This document shows positions 38,001-48,809 of a stretch of 64,000 bases of DNA, piece by piece. Below the pieces are notes generated by a model. That model made no database searches and had not been told where the DNA came from. It was given only the letters and a program-made list of their open reading frames with translations. This stretch comes from Cycas panzhihuaensis (lineage: Eukaryota > Cycadophyta). Position numbers and translations under genes: made by a program. The DNA lies in NCBI GenBank assembly GCA_023213395.1, contig CM041465.1:77693741-77757740 (forward strand), written 5' to 3'. How positions within the stretch are numbered: position 1 is the stretch's first letter; every line of letters begins with the position of its first letter.

Positions 38001-38850
38001 AAGCAATAAACATGAAACAATCAAATAAGTGAGAGCATAAATGGAAAATAATTTTGAGATAATAGATATGGGTCTACTTTATTACTATCTTGGTATTGAA
38101 ATAAATCAAGCAACAATTGCTAGTTTCATCTTATAATCAAAGTATGCCAAAAATCTTCTCGAAAAATTCAATATGGAAGATTGTAATCCCTATGCCATAT
38201 CTATAGAAACAGGTTGTGTTTTAATAACTTATGAAGATAATCAATGTGTTAGTAAGATACTTTTTAGACATCTGGTTAGAAGTCTCATTTACCTAATGAC
38301 AACTAGACTAGACATATCATTTTCTGTAGGAATCATCTCCAAATACATATATGCCCTTATGATCACTTATTAGAATGTTGCTAAAAGAATCCTAAGATAT
38401 ATCAAACATAGATTGGATCTAGGATTAAAATATATTAAGGCAAACAAATTATGATTAATTGGTTATATTGACTTAAATTAAGCATGCGAGTGATAGGAAA
38501 GAAAGTCTATATCAAGATATTATTTTAATTTAGGATTAACTATGACATCCTAGAGTAATAAAAAATAACCATGGCATTATCATCAACAGAAGTAGAATAC
38601 AAAATCATAACTAGTGCAACCTGTGAAGTAATATGGTTAAAGTAACTCCTTAAAGACTTAGGTCAAAAGTCCCTTAAAATAATACCAACTTTTTATAATA
38701 ATTAAAGTGTTATCAAACTAACCAAAAATTATATCTTTTATGCAAGAACAAAGCATATAGAAGTATATCATTATTTTATTAAAGAAAAAGCTTAAAGTAA
38801 ATAAATGGATTTAAAATATTGTAGTAGTGAACAACAACTTGTTAACATCT
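35060..38850 (+). pseudogene. Gag-pol remnant of decayed copia element C
   Basis: Plus-strand copia order: gag near 35060-35600 (ALSLRDSILTHISEA, REGEQIFNFITKVVKVKDNL), a perfect zinc knuckle CYHCRRFRHLLSKC at 35842-35883, protease near 36100-36240 (ELGGNFSLYIKGKGTI), integrase about 36400-37130 (VCKGCVMGKQH, LRTDGGGEYIS, RVVKRLNRTI with catalytic Glu replaced by Lys, then PNVRHLRVFGSIAF), RT 37620-38110 (WELVVPFKGK, LLYYYLGIEI) and RNase H 38580-38840 (SSTEVEYKIIT, ARTKHIEVYHYF). Dozens of stops interrupt it, often at conserved Gln or Trp. LTRs were not delimited; the right end is cut by element D. Confidence 0.85.
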
Positions 38851-39007
38851 TCATAAAGTCTTTACTAAAAGATATATTTTAATATCTTATATATTAGGAA
38901 TGAAAAATAAGGGATTTAACATTAAGGGAAATGGCTAGAGTATTAATGTTCTATCCTCTGTTTTACATTAGGGTCTCTTATGTATAATTAAATATTGTGT
39001 GTCATGA

Positions 39008-39324
39008 TGTGATGAGCCTTCATCACATGTTAGAAGGTTAATATATTAGGAGGTTAAAGGTTAAGTAGATTAAGGTTATAAGTATTTAATAATAGTGAAA
39101 TAAGGGATTGACTATCTTAGAGGTAGAATAATACTATAATAGGGTAATCCTTCTATAAATATAATACCTTACTCATTGTAATCACATGTTGATCACTTTG
39201 GTATCATTTTGGTTCTCTTTTAATGCTCTTCACTTCCATCTCCCACTTTAGCCACCTCCATCTTTTTTTGGTTATCTTACTCTAGTTTGTATATTAGAGA
39301 GATAACAACATTAGGCTTGTTACA
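39008..39324 (+). repeat. 5' LTR of element D
   Basis: Aligns with 40853-41185 by eye over its whole length, including the shared ACTCATTGTAATCACATG and CTTCACTTCCATC blocks. Confidence 0.88.
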
Positions 39325-40852
39325 AGTATTATCAAAACAATGGTGAATTTGAGAATAAATGACTCATTCTATAAATTTTGAGTAATCACACTATAGATTT
39401 TGGAGTAAAAAAGAAAACGTTATAGTAGATTTAATTTCAGTTTATTTTTTTTTAGTAACTTTGAAGGCAAATCCAATACCTCAACTTCAAATGTCTATAA
39501 TTTTAGCTACAAATATTCAAATGATCTTAATTTTCTTTTATTCTATGTGATTTTTTATCTACTTTTAAATGGAAATGGTCTTAGGTCAATTAGAGGTTTG
39601 AACAAAATGTTATCTATATTTTATCATAAGGTATTATTACAATCTAAAAATATTAGGAGTAAACCCTCCTTAAAAGGGACATAACTTTTGATACAGGTAT
39701 CAAAATTTGGCTCTGTATGAATCATTGGAATTGTAATTTAGATATTGTTATTTTGAGCTACATTTTATGTATTTTAAAATCATTATTTATTAGATATTTA
39801 AAATTAAATTTAATCCTTCTATTTTACAAGGGTTTATACTAGTATTTATTTTTGTACTATTTGAGGCCATTCAGATCTTAGTTTGTATGCTGTTACTCTT
39901 GAGGCTATAAGTATTCTCTTTGTACTAAAGAAAAAAAAAACATCATAACCACACTCTTACACTTCAATATTGAAAATAATTAAGTGACTTTCCACAATTA
40001 GCTTGCTATCTTGTGAGCATGCTTTGAATAGGTCAACCTATAAGAGCATGAAAAAATTGTTGAAAGTATTCATCCTTTATAAGGAAACTTAATCGATAGG
40101 CATAATGATAATTTAATTATGCATATGTAATATATAGTATCCATAAAAGTTGGGAACTCTCTATTTCTGCTCTTTGCCTAGATATTCAAGAACTATGTCT
40201 ATATTATCTTATGAAAGAATTGGCTAAGCAAGATAAGGAAGAAAGGAGGTTAACTCTTCAAAACATAGTTGATAATCTCTTGAGGATATATGCTAAGCTT
40301 AGGGCATTATCATCTAATTTATCTTCCATTCCCCCACCACCTCAGATAGTGTTAGATGAAGCTTGTATACAAGAGGTTTTAGAGTAACAAAATTATTTAA
40401 TAAAAGAGGTTATAGATGAGTATATAGAGGACCACTCATATGAAGAAGAAGCGAAGAATAATGTAGAAGACCACATAGCTAAAGAGGAAGTGGAGGACCA
40501 TGATTGGTCCCCTATGTAATATGAAGCAAGAAACATCATGAAGTAACCTAAGTCTACTTCAAACAGGTTGTCATAATTTAGGTTACAGGAATATTTAGAA
40601 CATTATTTTTGTGGGCACCTAGATTATTATACCATAAGCCCTCATTTATTTGATGATGGCATCTATTTAAAAGGGTCACACTTCTTTTGTATATATATTC
40701 CCACCCAATGGGAGGGGCCTTAGTAACAATTTCTATATTTAAACACAAGGATCATACATCTTACTTATGACATTCTAACAACGGTAGGTGGTGAATACAT
40801 ATATTTTAATATTAGGATGCTTTAAGGGCAAAGCATCTTAGGGGAGAGGGTA

Positions 40853-41185
40853 TGTAGTTAGCCTTCACCACATGTTAGAGAGTTAATATATTAAGAGGTT
40901 AAGTAGGTTAGCGTTATGAGTCTTTAATAATAGTGAAAATAAGAGATTAGGTAGCTTAGAGATAGAATAATATAATAATAGGGTGATCATTCTATAAATA
41001 TGTCACCTTACTCATTGTAATCACATGTTGATCAATATACTTCTATTAAGGTTCACTTTGGTGTCATTTTAGTTCGCTTTTAGTACTTTTCACTTCCATC
41101 TTTCACTTCATTCACCTCCATCCACTTTTTGTTATCTTGTTCTAATTTTATATGCTAGAGAGGTAACAAGGTTAGGTATATTACA
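40853..41185 (+). repeat. 3' LTR of element D
   Basis: Partner of 39008-39324; begins two bases after the purine tract. Confidence 0.88.
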
Positions 41186-41442
41186 CATAACCTCTATTTT
41201 ATCATAAAGTAACGCTTAACATACATGTATTAGGTCTCTCATATAAACTAGATATATTTATATGAGAGAGAAACTTTCACCCATTATTAATGTACACTTT
41301 TTTTTTTTTTTTTTTCTGTCTTTCTAATAAAAAAAAAGTATTATTTCTCATATGATTCTCAACATATTTTATATAAGCATCAAATAAAACAAAAGCACTG
41401 TAAAGTAAAGAAAGTTCCAAATACTTTTGAATCTTCATATGA

Positions 41443-41661
41443 TTGCACTTGGGAGTTCATTATGGCATTAAATGGAGGGAACATTTCTACTCAAGGGTCA
41501 ATTTGCCTAGGCAGAATGCCATTCAAAGAGAATTAATCAAGGAATATGGGAAGGCCAATATTGTGACCATGTTGACAAGGGAGGAGCCTATAATTCTAAA
41601 GATCATTGATAGTCCTCATTGTGGACAACTTCTAAATACAATAAGGGCCAAAGCTTTATGA
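41443..41661 (+). CDS. Unrecognised 72-residue open frame
   Basis: Composition looks protein-like, unlike the AT-rich shadows around it: QRELIKEYGKANIVTML followed by TREEPIILKIIDSPHCGQLL. It has no obvious transposon motif. It could be one exon of a lost gene, a captured gene fragment or chance. It ends 1.4 kb before the MIOX start on the same strand. I cannot name a family. Confidence 0.3.
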   Translation: MHLGVHYGIKWREHFYSRVNLPRQNAIQRELIKEYGKANIVTMLTREEPIILKIIDSPHCGQLLNTIRAKAL

Positions 41662-41910
41662 AGCATTCACTTGGAATCTCCCATGTGGTATCTTGAAGAT
41701 CGTATTTAGATTAGAGATGTCTACTACCATTCCTTGATAACACTTTAATATTATGAATTTGGTAGAATTATCACTCTATAGGGGTGTTAATCATATTCAA
41801 TTTAATTTGTGTTGGAATTTTTGGTTGGTTGTATATTACGTGTTTGAGGAAGAGTTTTTCCATTCAAAGGTGTTAACTATTTTGATGGAACCATGTAAGA
41901 TGCAACACAT

Positions 41911-41946
<36 letters not shown>

Positions 41947-41953
41947 CGAGAGA
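41911..41953. repeat. (TG)n(AG)n microsatellite
   Basis: Eight TG units then about ten AG units, with one CG interruption near the end. Confidence 0.97.
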
Positions 41954-42157
41954 AGGGGGCTCTCCTTTGCTTTATTTGCACCATGCACCTTAACTGCTAT
42001 GTAAAATAACACCTTACAAACCAATCCTATCATGATGGTACTATATGATAACATTGTGCAATAGTTTATAAAGTGATGATTGTTCACTCTTTGGAAGGAT
42101 AGAAATACGTGAAAGAAAATTGTGTGCCAATGAACGAGAAGCAACTTAATACATTAG

Positions 42158-42903
42158 CCACGTCACTTGGATGGTGTGAATGCACTCAGAAGACGATCTC
42201 AAGGAACATGGTTGTATCCAATGAGATCTAGCTATCCAAGGCCTTGATGTTCCCCAATGTGTTTTTTGAGATGACTACCCCTCCTTCGGTGGCCGAATAC
42301 ACATAAGGTAAATGTAGGCCATGTTTAATTATGGGATGCCACTCGTATTTATGAATTATTGGTCACAATTCATTTAACAATTCTATGTGAGCCCTGATCC
42401 ACCTTACATACGCCGAAGCCCAAGCTGAGTTTATTAGCGGTTGTGTCGGGGGCAATTTAGGGCCCTTCTGTAGCGTTCAGAATCTACCCCGCATCTCGCG
42501 ATAGACGGGCGCCTGATCTGACCGCTGGAGTGTTCTCCGCGATTTCGGGAGCGGCGATATAATATACTCCCTGAAAGCTCGTGCAAAACTGACTGGTCAA
42601 TCGTATAGGCGTGGCATACGTAGAAGCTGGGTTTGCGTTTAATGCAGTACACGCTATACACGCTTTGATGCCCCCATCCAAGGGCGCCAGTGCCTTCCAA
42701 AATATTTGGAAAGCACCCCGTATGGATTCATTAAATGTGAAAAGGTGGCCGAAAAAATGCCACGTCAGATCGAGTCCATCCACGAACGCACATTTCGAAC
42801 AACCTCAAAACGGAAGGAACAAAATCCCAACAGAGTGCAGAGGGGGAGAACGGTAATCCACGTCACCACACGGATTTGGCCTCCGAAACCTCCCCTATTA
42901 AAT
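42158..42903 (+). promoter_or_regulatory. MIOX upstream region with three CCACGTCA boxes and a TATA-like box
   Basis: The 8-mer CCACGTCA occurs at 42158-42165, 42760-42767 and 42858-42865 in the same orientation. It contains the ACGT core bound by plant bZIP factors (G-box/C-box hybrid, reverse TGACGTGG). A TATA-like TATTAAAT lies at 42896-42903, about 185 bases before the start codon and inside a C-rich stretch. From about 42380 the sequence is clearly richer in G+C and in CpG than the transposon flanks. Function is inferred from position and motif only. Confidence 0.5.
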
Positions 42904-43087
42904 CCCCCTCGTCCACTACTTTTTCTGCATCCTCTATATTCATTCCCCTTGCTACGCACCCACTGAATTCTGCATTTAGTGTTTCTTCTTCTTCTTTGTA
43001 ATTACATTCGTGTCCGCAGGTCGAACGTGGTTCAGACGACCGAGAATTGCATTCCAATTAAAATTTAAATCCTGATAGTTACCAATA

Positions 43088-45975
43088 ATGACGATCATAG
43101 TTCAGGAACAAGCAGGGATTGCTCCAGCTGCAGAACGAGTAGAGACGTCGGTGCCAGATGCCGGGTTCACAGTTCCAGGGAGTAATGCCTTTGGACATGA
43201 TTTCAGGTCTATAACCATCCAAAGCCGTTGCAGTTGTGCTTCTTCTGTTTGCTTGCTGGTTGAGATCTGACCATGCGATGGACAACAGGGACTTCAACAA
43301 CAAGGAGAGCGAACGAAAGTCCGGTGTAGAAGAATTCTATAGAATCAACCACATCAACCAGACATATGATTTTGTTAGCCTACTAATTTTTCCTTGCCAA
43401 TTTTGATCCACAACAACCGATCCTACTTTTATGTTCTTCTTACATCAAGCAGGCTTGTCGAATTGCTGTTGCTGTTGTTGTTGTTATTGTTGGTTCAATG
43501 AAAGTTCTGAGATTATGAGCAGTTCAAGCTTGGTTAATGTGCGATTTGCAGGCTATGGCTAAGATTCGACAATATGGGGCGCTTGATAAACGTGTTATGA
43601 GCATTTGGGAATGTTGTGAGCTTCTGAATGAGTACGTGGATGAGAGTGATCCTGACCTTGATGAACCCCAAATAGAACATCTGCTGCAAACAGCAGAAGC
43701 GATAAGAAGGGATTATCCCAATGAGGACTGGCTGCATCTGACAGGGCTTATTCATGGTATTAAATTTAATGCTTAAACCTGGCATACTCATTTATTTGTT
43801 TCGTGTTTATGTCCTGTTTTCGATGAATTGTAAATACTAAACTGTACCATAATGTGGCCTGCAGATCTGGGCAAGGTGCTTCTCCATCCCGATTTTGGGG
43901 GGGAACCTCAATGGGCAGTCGTGGGTGAGTGCTAATATTTCTGATGTGGCCTTACAGATTGCCTAAGCGTGGTTATTAGCATTTGTGGTTGTCAAATGTA
44001 GGTTATAGCTCCAACGCTTCGGTTAAATTATTTAGAATATCATAGAGTTTTCTTTTAGTTGTGTTCTATAAGTCGAAGTAATGTTCTTAAATTTTTTGAA
44101 AAAAGTGTGGCCAACATATACTTGACTTGGACCTGCCACATATGTAGGATGGGAAGGGTAGTCCTACTTTCATTTTAAGCTTTACAATTTTTAGCCAGAC
44201 ATCTTTTGTTCAAAACTTAAAACTAACAAATGAGAACAAGGTCATCCTCCATACTTTTTAATTTTGCTAATTTTCACTTAGTGTAAACCCTATCGACAAA
44301 AGCCCTCTCTACCTATACAAAGTTTGTATGAACACTCAAGTATGAAGAAGTTTAAAACAAATGTTGTTTGGTTTGGCTTAGACCTTTGTTTTTAGAAATC
44401 AATCTAAGTTTCTATATTCTAACATTTATAATTAGTAAAGACCCATATTTGATCTCTACTATTTTTAGCTTCTTTATGGGTATGTTCAAATAGATTATAT
44501 CCCTCACTCTTCTAGTATATATGTTCATAACAAATTTCTAATTTCTAACAATTGCAATTATTGATCGACTACAATGGTGAATGTATTTATGAGAAGGTGA
44601 CTTTATTTTATGAAGAACTAATTAATATCTCGAATTGCAGGTGATACCTTTCCTTTAGGATGTGCCTTTGATGAATCCATAGTACATTCAAAGGTATGGT
44701 CATTACATTGCCGCTTCTCATCCACTACAATGCTTACATGAAATGTCTTGATCATGACAACATTTGATTTGCAGTGTTTCAAGAGCAATCCAGATTACCA
44801 CAACCCCAAATACAACAATAAATATGGAATTTATTCAGAGGGTTGTGGCCTTGACAAGATTCTTATGTCATGGGGACACGATGAATATATGTATATGGTA
44901 ATTTTCATATCCTGAAAATCTCCATTCTTGTTTCCATGGCAAGGGTTATCCCTCATATGTGTGTTCTTAAAATTTAACCTATAGAAAATAGATGTAAACA
45001 CATCAAATATATGTGAAAGCAAATGCCTTCACAAAAAATTATGTAGCAACATAGTATGCACAAGTATACAAGCCATTTGTTTTATACATTCTTGTGAGTA
45101 TCAGTGTTTGGATGTTTTGTATACTACTCAAAGGGCAGCATCATTGGTGTGGGGTCCACATGACACTTAAGAAGGACAAGCCATTCTTGGATTTTTCTTG
45201 GGTCTTATTTTGTTTATGGTGAATCAAAAAATAGGTGGCTAAAGAGAATAATACCAAACTACCTCCAGCAGCTCTTTTCATCATAAGATATCATTCATTC
45301 TACGGTAAGTGTTGGTGATATAACCAGTGAATGTTAAATGGATGAATTCTAGCCTTTTTTTCATTAATAAGTGGTTAGTGAGTTGTGTGATGACATTGTC
45401 AATCAGCTTTACATAGAGCTGGAGCTTACACGTACTTCATGAATGATCATGACAAGGAGATGCTAGAATGGCTTAAGAAATTCAAGTAAGCATAAACCTT
45501 TACTAATTAGTAATAATTATAAGTTTTAAATATGTGGTTGTTGGTTATTGTTGTTTATTATTGTGATTATGATTATGATATTGGTGTTTGGCCATGGACA
45601 GTAAATATGACTTGTACAGTAAGAGTAAAGTGAGAATTAATGTGGATGAAGTGAAACCTTACTATCTCTCCCTCATAGAAAAGGTAAGATATAAGTATGT
45701 TAATGCCATATTGTCTTGCCAAGAAGTGTATAGATTTAATATAATTCCTACTAATTATGGATATTGTTAATATGTTGAGATGGTATTTGTTGTGGATATG
45801 CATTATTCTCTTACAAAAGTTACAAAAGTTAAGAAATGGATATATTAATGCCATATTATCTTGATAACAAGTGTACGAATTTAATATGATTGTTGTTAGT
45901 TATGCATGTTACTAATATTTTGAGATGGAATTTGTTATGTTTGTGCAGTATTTTCCTGCAAAGTTAAGATGGTAG
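43088..45975 (+). CDS. MIOX: myo-Inositol oxygenase, ten exons, 308 residues
   Basis: Exons: 43088-43206, 43265-43373, 43552-43756, 43865-43924, 44641-44693, 44775-44897, 45235-45304, 45407-45485, 45602-45683, 45949-45975. All introns are GT-AG and phases match, giving 927 coding bases with TAG at the end. The product is a cytosolic non-heme di-iron enzyme turning myo-inositol and O2 into D-glucuronate, feeding UDP-glucuronate for cell walls. Iron ligands by analogy with mammalian MIOX are present: His119 (QIEHLLQTAE), His144-Asp145 (GLIHDLGK), His217 (SWGHDEYMY), His243 (IRYHSFY), Asp276 (NKYDLYSKS). Plant-typical stretches WECCELLNEYVDESDPDLDE and YFPAKLRW (C-terminus) are present. Length fits plant MIOX (about 310). 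Intron 1 is only 58 bases. No premature stop; it looks functional. Confidence 0.95.
45693..45972 (+). repeat. Tandem duplication covering MIOX intron 9 and exon 10
   Basis: Two diverged units about 145 bases apart: 45693-45839 and 45836-45972. Shared blocks include TTAATGCCATATT, AAGTGTA, and TTGAGATGG followed by TATTTGTT/AATTTGTT. The right unit ends with the real acceptor and exon 10. Confidence 0.8.
45804..45839 (+). pseudogene. Vestigial copy of MIOX exon 10 inside intron 9
   Basis: At the position matching TGCAG|TATTTTCCTGCAAAGTTAAGATGG of the real last exon, the upstream unit reads ATGCAT|TATTCTCTTACAAAAG, an inserted near-repeat TTACAAAAG, then TTAAGAAATGG. The acceptor AG is now AT and the frame is spoilt by the insertion, so it should not be spliced in. 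Confidence 0.7.
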
Positions 45976-46756
45976 GACATTGACTTCCAGGGCACGAGGA
46001 GTCTTCTTGCAATTAGAGACAATTAGCACTTAATTGTCCTCAATTCCAAAATCAATTATTACTACAAATATGACATGTTAACTACATTAAAGGTAGATAG
46101 TTATGGGTTTAATTAAAGGAGGAGGTTACATGTAACTTATGTTGCATGGAAAGAACAATTAGTTGTTGCAGATTGTGTTGGGATAGATGATGTCCAAAAA
46201 TGGCATTATACATATGTTTCATGCATGTGCTTTAAAAGAATTGTTTATGTTAACTATATAAGAAGGTAGATAATTATGGGTTCAATTACAAGGAGAATGT
46301 TATATGTAATTTATGTTGTGTGGAGGAAGTGCTTAATTATTATATCTTGTATTAGGGGTAGTTGTCATTTAGAGATGCAGTTATAAATAACCATTCTCTA
46401 CATTGATTTCAAAATAGGTTTTCATATCCCATTTGAGTTTTGATTTTGAAGTGTGATTTAGTGCCTAAATTGAAATAAATCTAAGAGTCTTTTGTGTTTC
46501 TTATTTCTTAAATTGTTTTGAAAATGATGTTTCATATTCCATGTGACTTAATTTGAAATTACATCTTAATGATTGAATTGAAGTTAATCCCCTCTTTAGA
46601 CTAATGATTTGAAGGTGATTCATAATGAGAACTCCTCAACACTACTTGTAGCTTGGCCTAATACTTTGGATAATGGGATTCTCTAACTTGTTTATTCCTC
46701 AACCAAGCCCTTTTATGGCTTTTATTACTCATACAGTCATGCTCCAAAACTATCAA

Positions 46757-46801
<45 letters not shown>

Positions 46802-48029
46802 TTCATCTCCTTTTTCCTTATTTATATGAACGAATAGCCACATTCCAAAGAGTTTAAAGTATAACATTTTAGTGTGCTCAATACTGACAAAAATACTTTT
46901 TCAATCACCCTTAACCATCAAGAACCAATATGTGGCCTTTCTTGGATAGGATATGGCAGTCCCTCTGAGTTCATATGGTTGAAAACCATAATTACCTTAT
47001 GGTTCCTATTCCCCCTTATTTCATTTTTGCCCCTACCATTGTTCACTAGCATTAGCCCTATCACTACAAGGGGTGTCATCTAACACCTACTAAAATAAAA
47101 GGGAGTAAGTAATGAGGATTAAAGAAATGATTCAAGTTGCAATTATCCATAGAGAAACCACTTGGGGTTGAGTCACTATAGTATCCCGTACCATAGGTAT
47201 GGCATTGGTTGAATTCATAATTACTATAGCTCCTTGAGAGTTCATCTAACCATGAGGCAGTACACAGTCTTTATTAGTGAGAATTACATAGCTCCTTATT
47301 ATAATGAAGGATAATTTCTTTATTTTATTGAATATTTACTACATATGCCTTTGATAGGCATCCCTCCTATCAACCCTTTAAGGATTTAAACATATAAAAT
47401 TCTCTTCCCTTTGGCTTTAAACTATCCCCAACTTTCATTCTTATCTATACTATAAGTTACCTAAGTTACCAATGATTAAGTCATGATATTGTAATTACAT
47501 CTTTTTATTCTATGTGACATTATATATAATATGAAAAGTTAAGTATACATTTTTCTAAGTTGTTTTATTTGCTATCTTGTTAACCTTTCTAGTTATATTA
47601 TGAATAGGAGGTGTTTTATTTTACTTTAGTGATTTTAGTTAATATTGAATAAAAAAATAAAGAGTTTAGAGCCTTTCTTAAAATTACTTTTATTTTGTAT
47701 ATCATAGAAAGTGTGTCATTCTATGATTCTCACCTCCCCTTTAATGATCATAATTTTACTAGGATATTTTATTATAATTAGTATATAAATAATTTAATTT
47801 TTATAATTCATACATGTAAATGATATATTGTTTAGTATCTATATAACTTTAATTTTAAATTTTATTGAGCCTCAACTAATATCCATTACCTATACATATT
47901 GTTAATTACTTTTGGGGCTAATATTTTCAAGTTTAATTTTGGTGGAGTTGTAGATACCAACTCAACCTCAAATATCCTCCTATGAAAGTGATTGCATATG
48001 GTGTCATTTCATTTAAAGATTTTTAAGTC
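45976..48029. other. Intergenic DNA after MIOX
   Basis: Should contain the MIOX 3' UTR, whose end I cannot place. It carries a pair of direct repeats of about 75 bases (46077-46150 and 46249-46323, containing AAGGTAGATA and TTATGTTG), the second followed by TATAAATA, suggesting an old LTR relic. A dinucleotide repeat is at 46759-46797. The rest is AT-rich with no coding pattern. Confidence 0.5.
46759..46797. repeat. (AC)n microsatellite
   Basis: About nineteen AC units without interruption. Confidence 0.97.
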
Positions 48030-48034
48030 TTTCT

Positions 48035-48333
48035 TGAAGAAAGGATGGATATAGAGAATAAACCACTCACATACACACAATGGCAATGGAGAATGAAAAA
48101 CATATGAAACAAGATATGAGAGCTAGGCTTGGAGGTAAGAATGAATAATGACTCCCTCCTTGAAATTTCGCCTTTTATTATTGAGGGTGAGCATTAGGGT
48201 TAGGATTTTCTCGACTAATAACATGAATTTGAAATTACATTTAAATGCACATAAAGTATATTTTACTAAGAGATTAATACTAATAATATATCCTAAGGTC
48301 ATGCAATTAATCTACACAAATGACCTCAATACA
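48035..48333 (-). repeat. 3' LTR of copia E
   Basis: Same length as the right LTR (299 bp). The minus-strand purine tract GATTGAAAGAGG lies just to its right. Confidence 0.92.
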
Positions 48334-48809
48334 TTAACCTCTTTCAATCCCCACTTAATAGTGGAAGGTCATTTTGAGAAAATCTATTCTATGAGGTCTT
48401 CATTTAAGCCTCATTATTACATTAAAATTTTAAATGACACTTTTGTGGAAAAACTCTTATGGAGAATAAAAACTCACACACTTTCTAAGATATATAGCCT
48501 CTTTTATAAATTAAAATGGCTAAGGTGGCTCTTTGACATAGCCTGATAGCCAAGCAGCTTAAATGTGTAACTTAATCTACTGAGTCTCCATATACCATTT
48601 GGTCATCCCCTATGCCCTTTTGGGTTTTTATAGGTTCTGATTTTTCAAAACTAGTACAACCATTATCCTTCTGTGCCTACATGGGATTTTCACAAATAGG
48701 ATAGAATAGAGACTTACTCTTATTCTTCCGTGCCCATAAGGGGTTTTCACGAAGAGAATAGAGTATGCTAATCCTATTACCATCTTTTTTTATCAGTAAA
48801 AAATGGAGG

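Larger units (their letters stand above)
39008..41185 (+). mobile_element. Small non-autonomous LTR retrotransposon D
   Basis: LTRs 39008-39324 and 40853-41185 (317 and 333 bp) start TGTGATGAGCC / TGTAGTTAGCC and end TTACA. Flanks are CATGA (39003-39007) and CATAA (41186-41190), a 5-bp duplication with one change. A purine tract AGGGGAGAGGG is at 40840-40850. A worn initiator-Met-like primer site follows the left LTR. The 1.5-kb interior has no pol; a stretch near 40195-40520 reads ELAKQDKEERRLTLQNIVDN and later Glu/Asp-rich sequence, possibly a gag relic. It sits in sequence 3' of copia C. Confidence 0.87.
41191..42149. other. Spacer between element D and the MIOX promoter
   Basis: Holds homopolymer T (41291-41316), an unassigned open frame at 41443-41661 and a dinucleotide repeat at 41911-41953. 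No transposon ends found. Confidence 0.5.

Noticed and set aside
45588-45770. 60-codon plus-strand open frame
   Set aside because: It is MIOX exon 9 read with intron bases on both sides; counted within the gene.
46077-46323. Direct repeats of about 75 bases as a complete LTR element
   Set aside because: Only 172 bases apart, no target duplication, primer site or purine tract found; noted as a possible relic only.
48148-48546. 132-codon plus-strand open frame
   Set aside because: Begins inside the 3' LTR of copia E and runs into its 3' end; AT-rich with no motif.
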